A stretch of 64,000 bases of DNA from an uncultured Hyphomicrobiales bacterium. GTDB taxonomy: Bacteria > Pseudomonadota > Alphaproteobacteria > Rhizobiales > Beijerinckiaceae. Location of the stretch: assembly GCA_903851305.1 (NCBI GenBank), contig CAINNX010000079.1:1-64000 (forward strand), given 5' to 3'. The notes beneath the pieces are model-generated. The model saw only the letters and a program-made list of their open reading frames with translations, was not told the origin of the DNA and searched no databases. The translations under genes were made by a program, and so were the position numbers. Shown here one piece after another: positions 22,932 through 32,629 of the stretch; position 1 is the first letter of the stretch; the number at the start of each line of letters is the position of its first letter.

Positions 22932-24733
22932 GAAGACTGCGACGCACTATCGGCCATAAATTGCGCGCGGGCGAGCTCTGCAAAGCGCCCGCCTTGCGCG
23001 ACCAGCTCTTCGAATGTGCCGCTTTCAACAATACGGCCAGCGTCAAAAACCAGAATCCGCGTGGCATTGCGCACTGTGGCGAGCCGATGCGCAATCACAA
23101 AAGTGGTGCGCCCTTTGGTGGCGGCCTCCAAGGCTTGCTGCAATTGACGCTCGGTGGTTGCATCCAATGCGCTGGTGGCTTCATCAAAAATCATGATCGG
23201 TGGATCTTTGAGCAATGCGCGTGCAATAGACAGGCGCTGGCGCTCACCACCCGAGAGTGAACGGCCACGCTCGCCCACCAGGGTGTCAATTCCATCGCTT
23301 TGTCGGGTGACAAATTCAGTTGCTTGCGCGCGCTCGAGTGCAATGGCCACTTCATGTGCATTAGCATCAGGCTTGCCGACCCGCAGGTTTTCTTCAATCG
23401 AGCGGGCAAAGAGCATGGGCTCCTGAAACACCACGCCAATGTTTCGGCGCAATGAGACCAGCGTCATATCACGAATGTCGATGCCATCAATTTTCACCGC
23501 GCCATGCTGGGGATCAAACACGCGATGTAACAAGCTGAGCGTTGTGGATTTGCCCGATCCGGTGGAGCCCACCAGCGCAATGGTTTCCCCTGGCTCGACG
23601 CCGAAAGACACATCCGACACAGCCGTGCGCCGACCATCATAGCTAAACCTCACATTTTCAAACGTGACGCGACCACGCAATTTGCTGACATCTTGCGCGC
23701 CGGGGCGATCCTGCACGCCGGGCGTTGTATCTAGCACATCGAAAAATTCATTGAGTTTTGGAATGAGCAGAAATGTCCAATTGGCAAAGCCGACAATCTG
23801 TTCAAGTCGGCCAATCAGCATGGTGGCAAAACTCATGAACATGACGATCTCGCCAATCGTCGCAAGCCCATGCAAATGCAGCCATGTGCCGAGCAGAAAA
23901 ATGCCGACCAATGTCAAAGTGGCCGATGCACGGGTGGCAACTGCGGCCAAGGCCCACCAAGACAGCACGGGCATTTGCGCATTCAAGACATCAGAAATGA
24001 TCTGGCGCATAGCGCGCGTTTCAGATTCGACGCGCGTGAAGGATTGGATGACCGGCACATTGCCCAGCGCGTCTGATGCACGCTCCGCGAGATTCGAATT
24101 GTACCGCTCAACGCGGCTTTGTAAGCCTTCCGTGCGGCGCAATACCATTGTTGTCAGAATGCCAAAAAAGAAGACCAGCAGAATCAGCAGGCTTGCCAAG
24201 CGCCAGTTCAAAAACAGGGACAGCGGCAGCATGACAAACAGCGCCATAATGGATGCACAATTTTCACGAAAGAAAGACAACCAGATCGACGACATGCCTG
24301 CCGCCCCATCGAGCATGCCTTTCAACAAACGGCCCGAGTGGCTTGCCGTGTGAAAGCTCATGGGCAAGTGCAGCACATGTTCGAAATAGGTGGCCATGAC
24401 TGCAAGACGACGCCGATGCGACAAGCGATCAGCATGCAAGGCCACCAACACAGCTGCGGCAATGGTGAACAGGCCAAAGCCGACCCAGACCGCAATCAAA
24501 GACGCAAGCGCCTCCCATTGCAGGGGCACATCGGCCTTTTGTGCCTCGGCCAATTTGTCGATGATGCGACCAAATAAAATGGGCTCAGCAAATTGAGCTG
24601 CCGCCAGCGCCAGATTGGCCACAACCAGAACGACCGCCAGACGCGCTTCGTTACCCAGTTCTTTCAGCACACGCAGATAAGTTCGAAAGAAAGTCATGCC
24701 TGTCTTTGCCTGCCTTGCCTGTTCGATACCCAT
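22928..24733 (-). CDS. ABC transporter, fused permease/ATPase, NdvA/ChvA-like (beta-glucan exporter type)
   Basis: [49 protein letters not shown]; Walker [12 protein letters not shown], signature [32 protein letters not shown]. Likely start MTFFRTYL inside the listed ORF. Confidence 0.82.
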   Translation of the reverse strand: MGIEQARQAKTGMTFFRTYLRVLKELGNEARLAVVLVVANLALAAAQFAEPILFGRIIDKLAEAQKADVPLQWEALASLIAVWVGFGLFTIAAAVLVALHADRLSHRRRLAVMATYFEHVLHLPMSFHTASHSGRLLKGMLDGAAGMSSIWLSFFRENCASIMALFVMLPLSLFLNWRLASLLILLVFFFGILTTMVLRRTEGLQSRVERYNSNLAERASDALGNVPVIQSFTRVESETRAMRQIISDVLNAQMPVLSWWALAAVATRASATLTLVGIFLLGTWLHLHGLATIGEIVMFMSFATMLIGRLEQIVGFANWTFLLIPKLNEFFDVLDTTPGVQDRPGAQDVSKLRGRVTFENVRFSYDGRRTAVSDVSFGVEPGETIALVGSTGSGKSTTLSLLHRVFDPQHGAVKIDGIDIRDMTLVSLRRNIGVVFQEPMLFARSIEENLRVGKPDANAHEVAIALERAQATEFVTRQSDGIDTLVGERGRSLSGGERQRLSIARALLKDPPIMIFDEATSALDATTERQLQQALEAATKGRTTFVIAHRLATVRNATRILVFDAGRIVESGTFEELVAQGGRFAELARAQFMADSASQSS

Positions 24734-24904
24734 GTCCGGGTGCCGATATAGGGGAGCAAACCACCCTTGGCCAATTCTTAGCTAATCGCAATCGTGAGAG
24801 GCCCCCTCCCAAGGTTCATCACGCATTTGCGAAAAAAGCTTGGTCCGGCGAAGCTCTCCCTTTAGTTTTGGCGAGAGTTCCCCAGCGGAGGCGCGTTCGC
24901 CACC

Positions 24905-25609
24905 ATGAGCAAAAAAGTTTATTCCAATGCGACCACAGCCCTCGCCGGGCTTTTGAAAGACGGCATGACGATCATGTCGGGGGGCTTTGGCCTCTGCGGT
25001 ATTCCAGAAAGCCTCATTTTGGCGATCCGTGAATCAGGGGTGAAGAACCTGACCGTGATCTCCAACAATGCCGGTGTCGATGGTATCAGCCTTGGCATCC
25101 TTCTGGAGACCAAGCAGATCAAGAAGATGATCTCGTCCTATGTGGGTGAGAACAAGCTTTTCGCGCAGCAGTTTCTGGGCGGCGAGCTGGAGCTTGAATT
25201 CAACCCTCAAGGAACGCTTGCTGAGCGCATTCGTGCTGGCGGAGCGGGTATTCCCGCCTTTTTCACCAAGACTGGTGTCGGCACAATCATCGCCGATGGC
25301 AAAGAACTGAAGGATTTTGACGGCGAGACCTATGTCATGGAGCGCGGTCTGCGGGCTGATCTGGCCATTGTCCACGCCTGGAAAGCCGATACCGAAGGCA
25401 ATCTCGTCTATCGGAAAACAGCTCGTAATTTCAATCCGATGATGGCAACCGCCGGCAAGGTGACGGTGGCGCAGGTCGAGCATCTCGTTCAGCCTGGCGA
25501 GATTGACCCTGACCACATCATCACCCCTGGTATTTTCGTCCAGCGCATCATTCATGTGCCGGGTGTCGAAAAGCGCATCGAACAGCGCACCACCCGCAAG
25601 CGCGCCTGA
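24905..25609 (+). CDS. scoA: 3-oxoacid (succinyl-CoA:acetoacetate) CoA-transferase subunit A
   Basis: [38 protein letters not shown]...[23 protein letters not shown]. Confidence 0.93.
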   Translation: MSKKVYSNATTALAGLLKDGMTIMSGGFGLCGIPESLILAIRESGVKNLTVISNNAGVDGISLGILLETKQIKKMISSYVGENKLFAQQFLGGELELEFNPQGTLAERIRAGGAGIPAFFTKTGVGTIIADGKELKDFDGETYVMERGLRADLAIVHAWKADTEGNLVYRKTARNFNPMMATAGKVTVAQVEHLVQPGEIDPDHIITPGIFVQRIIHVPGVEKRIEQRTTRKRA

Positions 25610-25622
25610 GAGGAGACCTTTT

Positions 25623-26273
25623 ATGGCTTGGACCCGCGATGAAATGGCTGCGCGCGCCGCAAAGGAATTGCGTGACGGCTTTTATGTGAATCTGGGAATC
25701 GGTATTCCGACCCTTGTGTCCAACTACATACCCAATGGCATGACCGTGCAGCTGCAAAGCGAGAACGGCATGTTGGGCATGGGCCCCTTCCCTTATGAAG
25801 GTGAGGAAGACGCTGACCTGATCAATGCCGGTAAGCAGACGATCACCGAATTGCCGACCACCAGCTATTTCTCCTCGGCTGATTCCTTTGCGATGATTCG
25901 CGGCGGGCATATCGACCTGTCGATTCTGGGTGCGATGGAAGTGGCCGAAAACGGCGATCTGGCCAATTGGATGATCCCCGGCAAGATGGTCAAAGGCATG
26001 GGTGGCGCCATGGATCTGGTAGCGGGCGTCAAGAAAGTTGTCGTCGTCATGGAGCATGTCGCCAAGGACAGCCCGAAGCTGCTGAAACAATGCAGCCTGC
26101 CTCTGACGGGCTCGGCCGTGGTTGATATGGTCATCACTGATCTGGCAGTCTTCACCATCGACAAGGTGGGCAAATCCGGCATGAAGCTCATTGAGCTGGC
26201 GCCTGGCGTATCGCTAGCTGAAGTCAAAGCCAAGACACAAGCCGGCTTCACGGTCGCTGCTGGGCTAAACTAG
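25623..26273 (+). CDS. scoB: 3-oxoacid CoA-transferase subunit B
   Basis: [37 protein letters not shown]...[13 protein letters not shown]. Start at 25623 after AGGAG. Confidence 0.93.
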   Translation: MAWTRDEMAARAAKELRDGFYVNLGIGIPTLVSNYIPNGMTVQLQSENGMLGMGPFPYEGEEDADLINAGKQTITELPTTSYFSSADSFAMIRGGHIDLSILGAMEVAENGDLANWMIPGKMVKGMGGAMDLVAGVKKVVVVMEHVAKDSPKLLKQCSLPLTGSAVVDMVITDLAVFTIDKVGKSGMKLIELAPGVSLAEVKAKTQAGFTVAAGLN

Positions 26274-26302
26274 CACTTAGTATTTTTTCACATGTTGGTG
26301 AG

Positions 26303-26330
26303 CGGCTCAGGTCTACCTGAGCCGTTTTTC
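26303..26330 (+). terminator. Rho-independent terminator after scoB
   Basis: CGGCTCAGG-TCTA-CCTGAGCCG followed by TTTTT. Confidence 0.85.
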
Positions 26331-26333
26331 TTT

Positions 26334-26500
26334 GTGCGCTGCAATAAATCAAGTCCATGCTGCGCTCATTTTCTGCAGCAATATTTTTGTGCGGCGCAAC
26401 ATTCTGAAGCATGAAAATCTAATATATAACTGATTTTACTGTATTTTAAATTAGCCCTCCGAAAAGTGCTGCACTTTATGCTGCGCCGATGCTGCATCGC
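26334..26500. promoter_or_regulatory. Cluster of seven TGC-N-GC dyad motifs, candidate operator array
   Basis: Dyad centres at 26340, 26361, 26377, 26393, 26470, 26482 and 26493. Includes perfect palindromes AAAGTGCTGCACTTT (26463-26477) and CGATGCTGCATCG (26487-26499). Confidence 0.5.
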
Positions 26501-26785
26501 AACATTATCTCATTTCATGCGGTTCCTGCTGGTTCTACGCTGATGAAAATGAGGCGAAGCTTTGGCATTCTACGACTTTCGTTGAAAAAAACCTTGTGAT
26601 TATATCCCATCCAAAGAAGGGGGAGGCATGCGCGCTATCCCTCCAATGAGGGACCGCAAGGCACTCGGTCACGACCCGCGATCCGAGCTTTTCTGGCCCT
26701 CAATTCATGACTTCCGGCACGATCTGCCAGCCCCCCACAAGGACACGAAGTCCAAAAAGCTATGTGAATTCGAGAGGTTACCAAT

Positions 26786-28864
26786 ATGGACGTCTCTATG
26801 CTCGACAGCGCCGCCAAGGCGTTTGTGATGCTCATGGACCCGTTCCGGATGTCGCTACTCTTCCTCGGCGTCATCATGGGTCTCGTGCTTGGCATTTTGC
26901 CTGGCATTGGTGGTCTGGCGGGCACAGCCCTGCTGCTGCCCTTTACCTTCAACATGGACCCCTATGCGGCCATGGCCCTCCTGCTGGGGCTTGGTGCCAC
27001 GACGGCCACGGGTGACCCCATTCCGGCGATTCTCTTCGGTGTGCCCGGAGGAGCTGGCTCTGCCGCGACCGTCTTGGACGGCCTCCCCATGGCCAAGCGC
27101 GGCGAAGCCTCTCGCGCCCTGTCGGCGGCCTATATGTCCTCGATGATGGGCGGTATTTTCGGTGCCGCGCTGATGGCCGTGCTGCTGCCCGTGCTGCGAC
27201 CCGCCATGCTCTACATAGGATCACCAGAGCTACTGGCCTTTGCCGTTCTAGGTATTTCTATGGTGGCCGTGCTCTCCGGCAGCGCTCCGCTGCGTGGAGT
27301 GGCGGCCGGTTGTATTGGTCTCATGATTTCCATGGTCGGTTCTGATCCGCAAACCGGCACACTGCGCTGGACATTGGACAGTCTCTATCTTTGGGAAGGC
27401 GCGCCGCTTGTGCCGATCGTGCTGGGGCTCTTCGCTCTGCCGGAACTGGCTGACCTTGCGATTTCGCGCCAGTCGATTGCGCCGGGCTCCAAACAGCTGG
27501 CGACATCGACAGCGGGCATGGTCCAGGGAGCACGTGACTGCTTCAAACATTGGTGGCTGGTTCTGCGCTGCTCGTGGTTGGGTGCAACACTTGGCGCGAT
27601 CCCGGGTCTCTCGGGTGCGATCGTCGACTGGCTGGCCTACGGCCACGCGCTCAAGACCGAGAAGGGCGCAGGCCTGACCTTCGGTAAGGGCGACGTGCGC
27701 GGCGTGATTGCCTCGGAAAGTGCCAATAATGCAAAGGAAGGTGGTGCACTCATCCCCACCATCGCCTTCGGCGTTCCCGGTTCTGCCGGCATGGCGATCT
27801 TGCTCGGGGCCTTCCTCATCCATGGCCTGGTCCCCGGACCCGACATGCTGACGAAGAATCTCGACGTCACCTACGCGATGGTCTGGTCAGTGGCGCTCGC
27901 CAACGTGCTTGGCGCGGGTCTCTGCTACTTGTTCAGTGCGCAGTTCGCGCGTCTGGCAACCCTTCGCTACACGCTCATCCTGCCAGCAACGCTGTCGATC
28001 ATCTACATCGGCGCATTCCAGGGTTCGCGCAACTGGGGTGACCTCTACACGCTTCTCGCCTTCGGTCTCCTGGGCTGGGCGATGAAGATGCTGAAGTGGC
28101 CGCGCCCGCCGCTGCTCTTGGGCTGCGTGCTCGGTGAAGTGGTGGAACGCTATCTGTTCATCTCGATCCAGCGCTATGGCATTGAATGGTTCTCGCGTCC
28201 TCTCGTGATGATCATCTTTGCTTTCGCCTTCTTTGGTCTGTTGCGCCCGCTTCTGCAGGACATCAAGATCCATGGTGGCTTGCGCAACATGCTGACGGGC
28301 TTCCATCTGAAGCCCAACTGGAAGGCTGACCAGCTCTTCTATGTCTTCCTGTTTGCGGTTCTCGGTTACATGCTGACCGAAGCTTCGACCTGGAACATGC
28401 ATGCCAAGATCGTCCCGATGATCGTTGGTTCGGTGGCTGGTGTTGTTCTGGCGATCTCGCTGTTCAACTATCTCTTCCGCAAGCCGGAAGCGGCAGGTGA
28501 CGTCGGGATGGCTGGCAAGGTGACAGGAGAAATCGAGCAGAAGATCCACATGGATCTCGAAGCCACAACGGACCACCTCGACACGTGGACCATCATGCGG
28601 CGCGCGGCCATGTTCTTTGGCTGGCTCGTGGCCTTCATGGGCTCGATGGCAACCATTGGTCTGATCCCGACGGTGCCGATCTTCGTGGTGGCCTTCATGC
28701 GCCTCGAAGAAACCAAGGAACGCTGGTCTTTGGTTATCCCGCAGGCAGTGCTGCTGACGATCTTCGTCTATGTGCTGTTCGATCAGCTGCTGACCATTCC
28801 GTGGCCGCAGACCTTGATCGGCGGATGGTTCCCGGCGCTGAAGGGTGTCATCCCCTCGGTCTAA
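26786..28864 (+). CDS. Tripartite tricarboxylate transporter permease, TctA-TctB fusion
   Basis: 692 aa; N-terminal TctA (GLVLGILPGIGGLAGTALLLPFTFNMDPYAAMALLLGLGATTATGDPIPAILFGVPG), C-terminal TctB-like four-TM module (DQLFYVFLFAVLGYMLTEAS...LLTIFVYVLFDQLLTIPWPQ). Confidence 0.9.
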   Translation: MDVSMLDSAAKAFVMLMDPFRMSLLFLGVIMGLVLGILPGIGGLAGTALLLPFTFNMDPYAAMALLLGLGATTATGDPIPAILFGVPGGAGSAATVLDGLPMAKRGEASRALSAAYMSSMMGGIFGAALMAVLLPVLRPAMLYIGSPELLAFAVLGISMVAVLSGSAPLRGVAAGCIGLMISMVGSDPQTGTLRWTLDSLYLWEGAPLVPIVLGLFALPELADLAISRQSIAPGSKQLATSTAGMVQGARDCFKHWWLVLRCSWLGATLGAIPGLSGAIVDWLAYGHALKTEKGAGLTFGKGDVRGVIASESANNAKEGGALIPTIAFGVPGSAGMAILLGAFLIHGLVPGPDMLTKNLDVTYAMVWSVALANVLGAGLCYLFSAQFARLATLRYTLILPATLSIIYIGAFQGSRNWGDLYTLLAFGLLGWAMKMLKWPRPPLLLGCVLGEVVERYLFISIQRYGIEWFSRPLVMIIFAFAFFGLLRPLLQDIKIHGGLRNMLTGFHLKPNWKADQLFYVFLFAVLGYMLTEASTWNMHAKIVPMIVGSVAGVVLAISLFNYLFRKPEAAGDVGMAGKVTGEIEQKIHMDLEATTDHLDTWTIMRRAAMFFGWLVAFMGSMATIGLIPTVPIFVVAFMRLEETKERWSLVIPQAVLLTIFVYVLFDQLLTIPWPQTLIGGWFPALKGVIPSV

Positions 28865-28886
28865 GATCCACGACAAAGAAAACAGA

Positions 28887-28917
28887 ATGGCCGGGCTTTT
28901 TGCCCGGCCATTTTTTA
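28887..28917 (+). terminator. Rho-independent terminator after the TctA-TctB gene
   Basis: ATGGCCGGGC-TTTT-TGCCCGGCCAT followed by TTTTTT. Confidence 0.88.
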
Positions 28918-28921
28918 TGTC

Positions 28922-29692
28922 TCAGCCAATCTCAAGATCAACGACCAGCGGTAGATGATCCGACGCCACGCGTGTGGTCGTGTCGCGGATCACCTCGACA
29001 CGTTTCACCGTGATGGGTCCGCGCGTAAACATATGATCGATGCGAAAAACCGGAAATCCTGAGGGAAAGGTTGGCTGGGTGCGCCCCATGCCCGGTGCGC
29101 GCTGGGCATCTTGCAAATGTTTGATCAGACTTTGATAAACACGCGAACGCGGCACCAGATTGAAATCACCCAACAGCACTGTTGGTCCAGCGCATGCCTC
29201 CGACCCGAGCCAGTCTGGTCCCATCAAACACTCGGTTTGAAAGCGGCGCTCGCGCGCAATGAGTGACAAATGCGTGTTGATGATATTCAGCGACACGCCA
29301 TCAAGATCAATCTGTGCCCAGAGCGCGCCACGCGGTTCAATGTTGCGCAAGCCAGGACTGCCTGGCAAACGCCCTGCATGGATCAAACACGATGGCAATT
29401 CGGTGAGAATGGCATCGCCATATTGTTCTTCGAGCACGCGCAGATTGTTGTGAAAATGCGCCGTCATCCCGAGAGAGCGCGCAATCTCTTCCGCCTGATC
29501 AACATGTCCTGTGCGCTTGCGCAGCACATCGACTTCTTGCAAAGCGACAATATCGGGCTTGGCTGCGGCAATCACATCCGCAATCCGGCGCGTCGAAATG
29601 CGCCCATCCGTGCCAAGGCAGCGATGCACATTCCATGTGAGCAAGCGAAGGGTGCGCACAGCGTTTCGTTCCAACCGCGACGTGAGCAGCAT
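28922..29692 (-). CDS. Endonuclease/exonuclease/phosphatase family protein
   Basis: LRLLTWNVHRCLGTDGR, DIVALQEVD, LLGDFNLVP, RIDHMF, ASDHLPLVVDLEI. Confidence 0.9.
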   Translation of the reverse strand: MLLTSRLERNAVRTLRLLTWNVHRCLGTDGRISTRRIADVIAAAKPDIVALQEVDVLRKRTGHVDQAEEIARSLGMTAHFHNNLRVLEEQYGDAILTELPSCLIHAGRLPGSPGLRNIEPRGALWAQIDLDGVSLNIINTHLSLIARERRFQTECLMGPDWLGSEACAGPTVLLGDFNLVPRSRVYQSLIKHLQDAQRAPGMGRTQPTFPSGFPVFRIDHMFTRGPITVKRVEVIRDTTTRVASDHLPLVVDLEIG

Positions 29693-29760
29693 TCCGCTCT
29701 TGTGTGACCGCCCGCAAGGCCAAAGGCCTCAATTCACAAAAAACCCTGCACGGGGGCGCA

Positions 29761-29795
29761 AAGAAAAAGGGCGCCGCCCGTAAAGGCAGCGCCCT
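29761..29795 (-). terminator. Rho-independent terminator after the SWIB gene
   Basis: GGGCGCCGCC/GGCAGCGCCC hairpin with an A-rich flank, i.e. a T-run on the minus strand. Confidence 0.75.
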
Positions 29796-29818
29796 TCAAA
29801 ACTTGAAAAGCCGGAGGC

Positions 29819-30094
29819 TTAGATGTTCTTCAGGTGCTGAGCGAGATACTTGTTCATTTCGAACATGGTGACCTGCTTGCGGCCGAACACGGCTTCGAGC
29901 TTGGCATCAGCCAGGATCTCGCGCTTGTTGGCGGGGTTCTGGAGCGAATTGCCCTTGATGTATTCCCATACCTTGCTGACGACTTCTGAGCGCGGCAACG
30001 GATCGTTGCCAACAATGGCCGCGAGTTCCTTCGAGGGCTGCAGGGGCTTCATGAAGGCGCCGCCGGCTTTGCCTTCGCTGGGGGTCTTGGCCAT
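29819..30094 (-). CDS. SWIB/MDM2 domain-containing protein
   Basis: 91 aa MAKTPSEGKAGGAFMKPLQPSKELAAIVGNDPLPRSEVVSKVWEYIKGNSLQNPANKREILADAKLEAVFGRKQVTMFEMNKYLAQHLKNI. The listed ORF has an N-terminal extension rejected here. Confidence 0.93.
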   Translation of the reverse strand: MAKTPSEGKAGGAFMKPLQPSKELAAIVGNDPLPRSEVVSKVWEYIKGNSLQNPANKREILADAKLEAVFGRKQVTMFEMNKYLAQHLKNI

Positions 30095-30279
30095 GAGGAG
30101 TTCTCCGTCAATCAAATGGGTTTGGCATGCCGCCGACCCGAGACACGGGGCGAGCGAAGCTTGATCCGCATCTGCACCTTTTCCGGAGCTGATGCAACGC
30201 ACAACCGCGGTAAGGGCCAATCGGCGGGGGAGAACTGGCCTTGCCGCTCCCGATCTGCCCAAAACCGGTCGATTTTGCC

Positions 30280-31284
30280 TTATTTGGCGAGCTCGACCAC
30301 TTCCTTGGGAGCGCTCACAACCTTGGCCGTGATCCGCGCCAGCTCCTGATGGCTCATAGGCTCAATGGTCAGGTTGAGGCGCTTGGCGTCGGCCAGAAAG
30401 GCCTCATCCTTCATCGTTTTCTCGAATGCCTCGCGCATCATGGCGAGGCGATCAGCAGGCACGCCCGGGGGCATGAAGACGCTGCGACCAAAATCAGATT
30501 CGGCGGACAGGAATTCCGCCACCTGACGATGCACCGGATCTTTCATCAGCTCGGCCAAAGTGGGGACATTGGGCGCACTGGGCTCACGCGTAATGGAGGC
30601 AAAGACAACCGGCTTGATGCGGCCATCGGCAATGGCATCCGGCATGGCGAGCTGAACACTCACCCAGGACGCACCACGCCCCTCGATCTCGCCACGCTGC
30701 ATGGCAAGATTCAAATCAGCTGCGCCTTTATAACCCGTGACGATCTTATATTTGGTGCCAACAAATTTATTGAGCAGGTTTGGCACGATATAAGTCGGTG
30801 AACTGGGGCCGGTCGCGCCAATGATGACTTCTGTTGTTTTGGCATCTTCGATGGTCTGGCCCTTGGCTGTGTGCCAGATCGACAGCATGTTGCGCACAGG
30901 CGCCATATTGCCAAGCCACAACCATTCGCGCGCATCATATTTCGCAAATTGCGGTTGCAGAACCTGGTTGATCACAACGGTCTGCTGCGTCATCGCAATC
31001 GTCGTGCCGTCGGTCGGCATATTGGCGCGCACGGAATTGGCGAGGTTCAGGCCACCTGATTCACCACCCGTATATTTGATGATGAATTTCGGCTTTTCGG
31101 GAATGTATTTGGGCATGTGCTCTGCCAGCACCTGTGCATAGGGGCCAAACGAACCGCCCGGATCAGAGCCAACCAGAAAGGTGATGTTCTTGCCGCGATA
31201 AAAATCCGACAAAGCATCAGCTTTGACCGGCGATGATACGGCGGCGATGACCATTGCACTGAGAAGACCCGTCCAGATTTTCAT
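30280..31284 (-). CDS. Tripartite tricarboxylate transporter substrate-binding protein family
   Basis: MKIWTGLLSAMVIAAVSSPVKADALSDFYRGKNITFLVGSDPGGSFGPYAQVLAEHMPKYIP...TGYKGAADLNLAMQRGEIEGRG; start at 31284. Confidence 0.85.
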   Translation of the reverse strand: MKIWTGLLSAMVIAAVSSPVKADALSDFYRGKNITFLVGSDPGGSFGPYAQVLAEHMPKYIPEKPKFIIKYTGGESGGLNLANSVRANMPTDGTTIAMTQQTVVINQVLQPQFAKYDAREWLWLGNMAPVRNMLSIWHTAKGQTIEDAKTTEVIIGATGPSSPTYIVPNLLNKFVGTKYKIVTGYKGAADLNLAMQRGEIEGRGASWVSVQLAMPDAIADGRIKPVVFASITREPSAPNVPTLAELMKDPVHRQVAEFLSAESDFGRSVFMPPGVPADRLAMMREAFEKTMKDEAFLADAKRLNLTIEPMSHQELARITAKVVSAPKEVVELAK

Positions 31285-31313
31285 TCTGTTTCTCCCGATA
31301 TTTTGAGCGCATC

Positions 31314-32396
31314 TCAAGCGCTTTTTGGAACATCGACGCCATGCAGCTGGGCCAGCACAGTCAATTCAGCCCAGACCTTTGCATTTATGTGAAGTCCCTG
31401 TGTCTCAGCCCTTTTTGCAGCACGCGCGCTCCGCTCGCCAGGCAATCTCAATTCTTCAACACCATCCACGCGCGGCAAAGTTTTGATGACGCTGGTGAGC
31501 ATCTCCATATCGGCTGCAAAATCGGATGCAGCGCGCAAATGCGATACATCGATGACAATCATCGTCGCACTTTGTCCGTGACCTTTCTTGCCCTTCTGCA
31601 ACATTGGCGCAAGCAGGGGTGCGCTCGCCAAGAGGCTCGTCAATATTTCTGTCATCAGAGCAAGACCAGAGCCTTTCGGTCCAGCTATCGGCAACAGAAC
31701 CTCGGCTTGTGAGGCTTCGCGGGCGGGTTTGCCTTGAGCATCCAGCGCCCAACCCTCAGGCAATAGTTCATTGTCGCGCCGTGCCTGTTTCAGGCGACCA
31801 TTCGACACCAAACTTGATGCCATATCGAGCAGCACAACACCTTCCGGACCACCGGGTGCTGCAATGGCAAGCGGAGCCGTGGACAGGCTGGCGATGCGTG
31901 CGCCCTCATAGGCCATCAAGGGCGGTCCGGCCGCAAAAGCAATCGCCACAAATCCATTGCGCGCAGCATGCTCGACATAATGGCCAATGGCACCAGCATG
32001 CGTGGCACCACCCATGACGCCCAAACCCACACCAAATTGACGCGCACGCGCTTGCGCGGTCTCGACGACCTGCATCATGGCGACCGGTCCGGCTGCGCCC
32101 TTCGCTTCAATGGAAAACAAAGCCCCGAAATCAGCGCGCACGTGCGGCACGGCATCTGGCTTCATGGCGCCTTTGTCGATCATGCCAAAATAATGCGAGA
32201 TGCGGGCAACACCGTGGGTCTCCGCACCGCGCATATCCGCCCAGACAAGCACCTCGGCCACATGCCCAGCATCGCGTGCCGACAGGCCACGCGCCTGAAA
32301 GAGACGGGACACGAAATCACGCAATGGCGATACGCCAATGGTCGCAGATTGTACTGCCAAATGGCCTCCCCGCCCCTCGTCCGACACGCAGGGCAC
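31314..32396 (-). CDS. Ldh family oxidoreductase (malate/L-lactate/sulfolactate-type dehydrogenase)
   Basis: FQARGLSARDAGHVAEVLVWADMRGAETHGVARISHYF...GVMGGATHAGAIGHYVEHAARNGFVAIAFA...GPKGSGLALMTEILTSLL. Confidence 0.88.
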   Translation of the reverse strand: MPCVSDEGRGGHLAVQSATIGVSPLRDFVSRLFQARGLSARDAGHVAEVLVWADMRGAETHGVARISHYFGMIDKGAMKPDAVPHVRADFGALFSIEAKGAAGPVAMMQVVETAQARARQFGVGLGVMGGATHAGAIGHYVEHAARNGFVAIAFAAGPPLMAYEGARIASLSTAPLAIAAPGGPEGVVLLDMASSLVSNGRLKQARRDNELLPEGWALDAQGKPAREASQAEVLLPIAGPKGSGLALMTEILTSLLASAPLLAPMLQKGKKGHGQSATMIVIDVSHLRAASDFAADMEMLTSVIKTLPRVDGVEELRLPGERSARAAKRAETQGLHINAKVWAELTVLAQLHGVDVPKSA

Positions 32397-32629
32397 GTTG
32401 CTGGAATCTTTTGATTTTATCGTCCCGATGGTGCTTTGCGCACCCTATGCGGCACCATACCCAGACTAGCGGCAAATGCCAGCCAACACAGACGAGAGCT
32501 TGGCTTTTGTGCATCAGGGTGTTACTGCAGTGCACTATAAACGAAAAATATTATGTTGCATTTGTTTCGTATTGTGATTCGTGATCTGATCGTGGTCAAG
32601 ACGTCCATGATCTTGCCGGAGGGCTCATC

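Noticed and set aside
26334-26500. TGC-rich repeats as a CRISPR-like array
   Set aside because: Repeats are only 7-15 bp, imperfect and irregularly spaced, with no cas genes; better read as operator dyads.
27887-28876. 329-aa minus-strand ORF
   Set aside because: Antisense to the TctA-TctB gene; composition rich in H, R, E and Q as expected for a shadow of a membrane protein.
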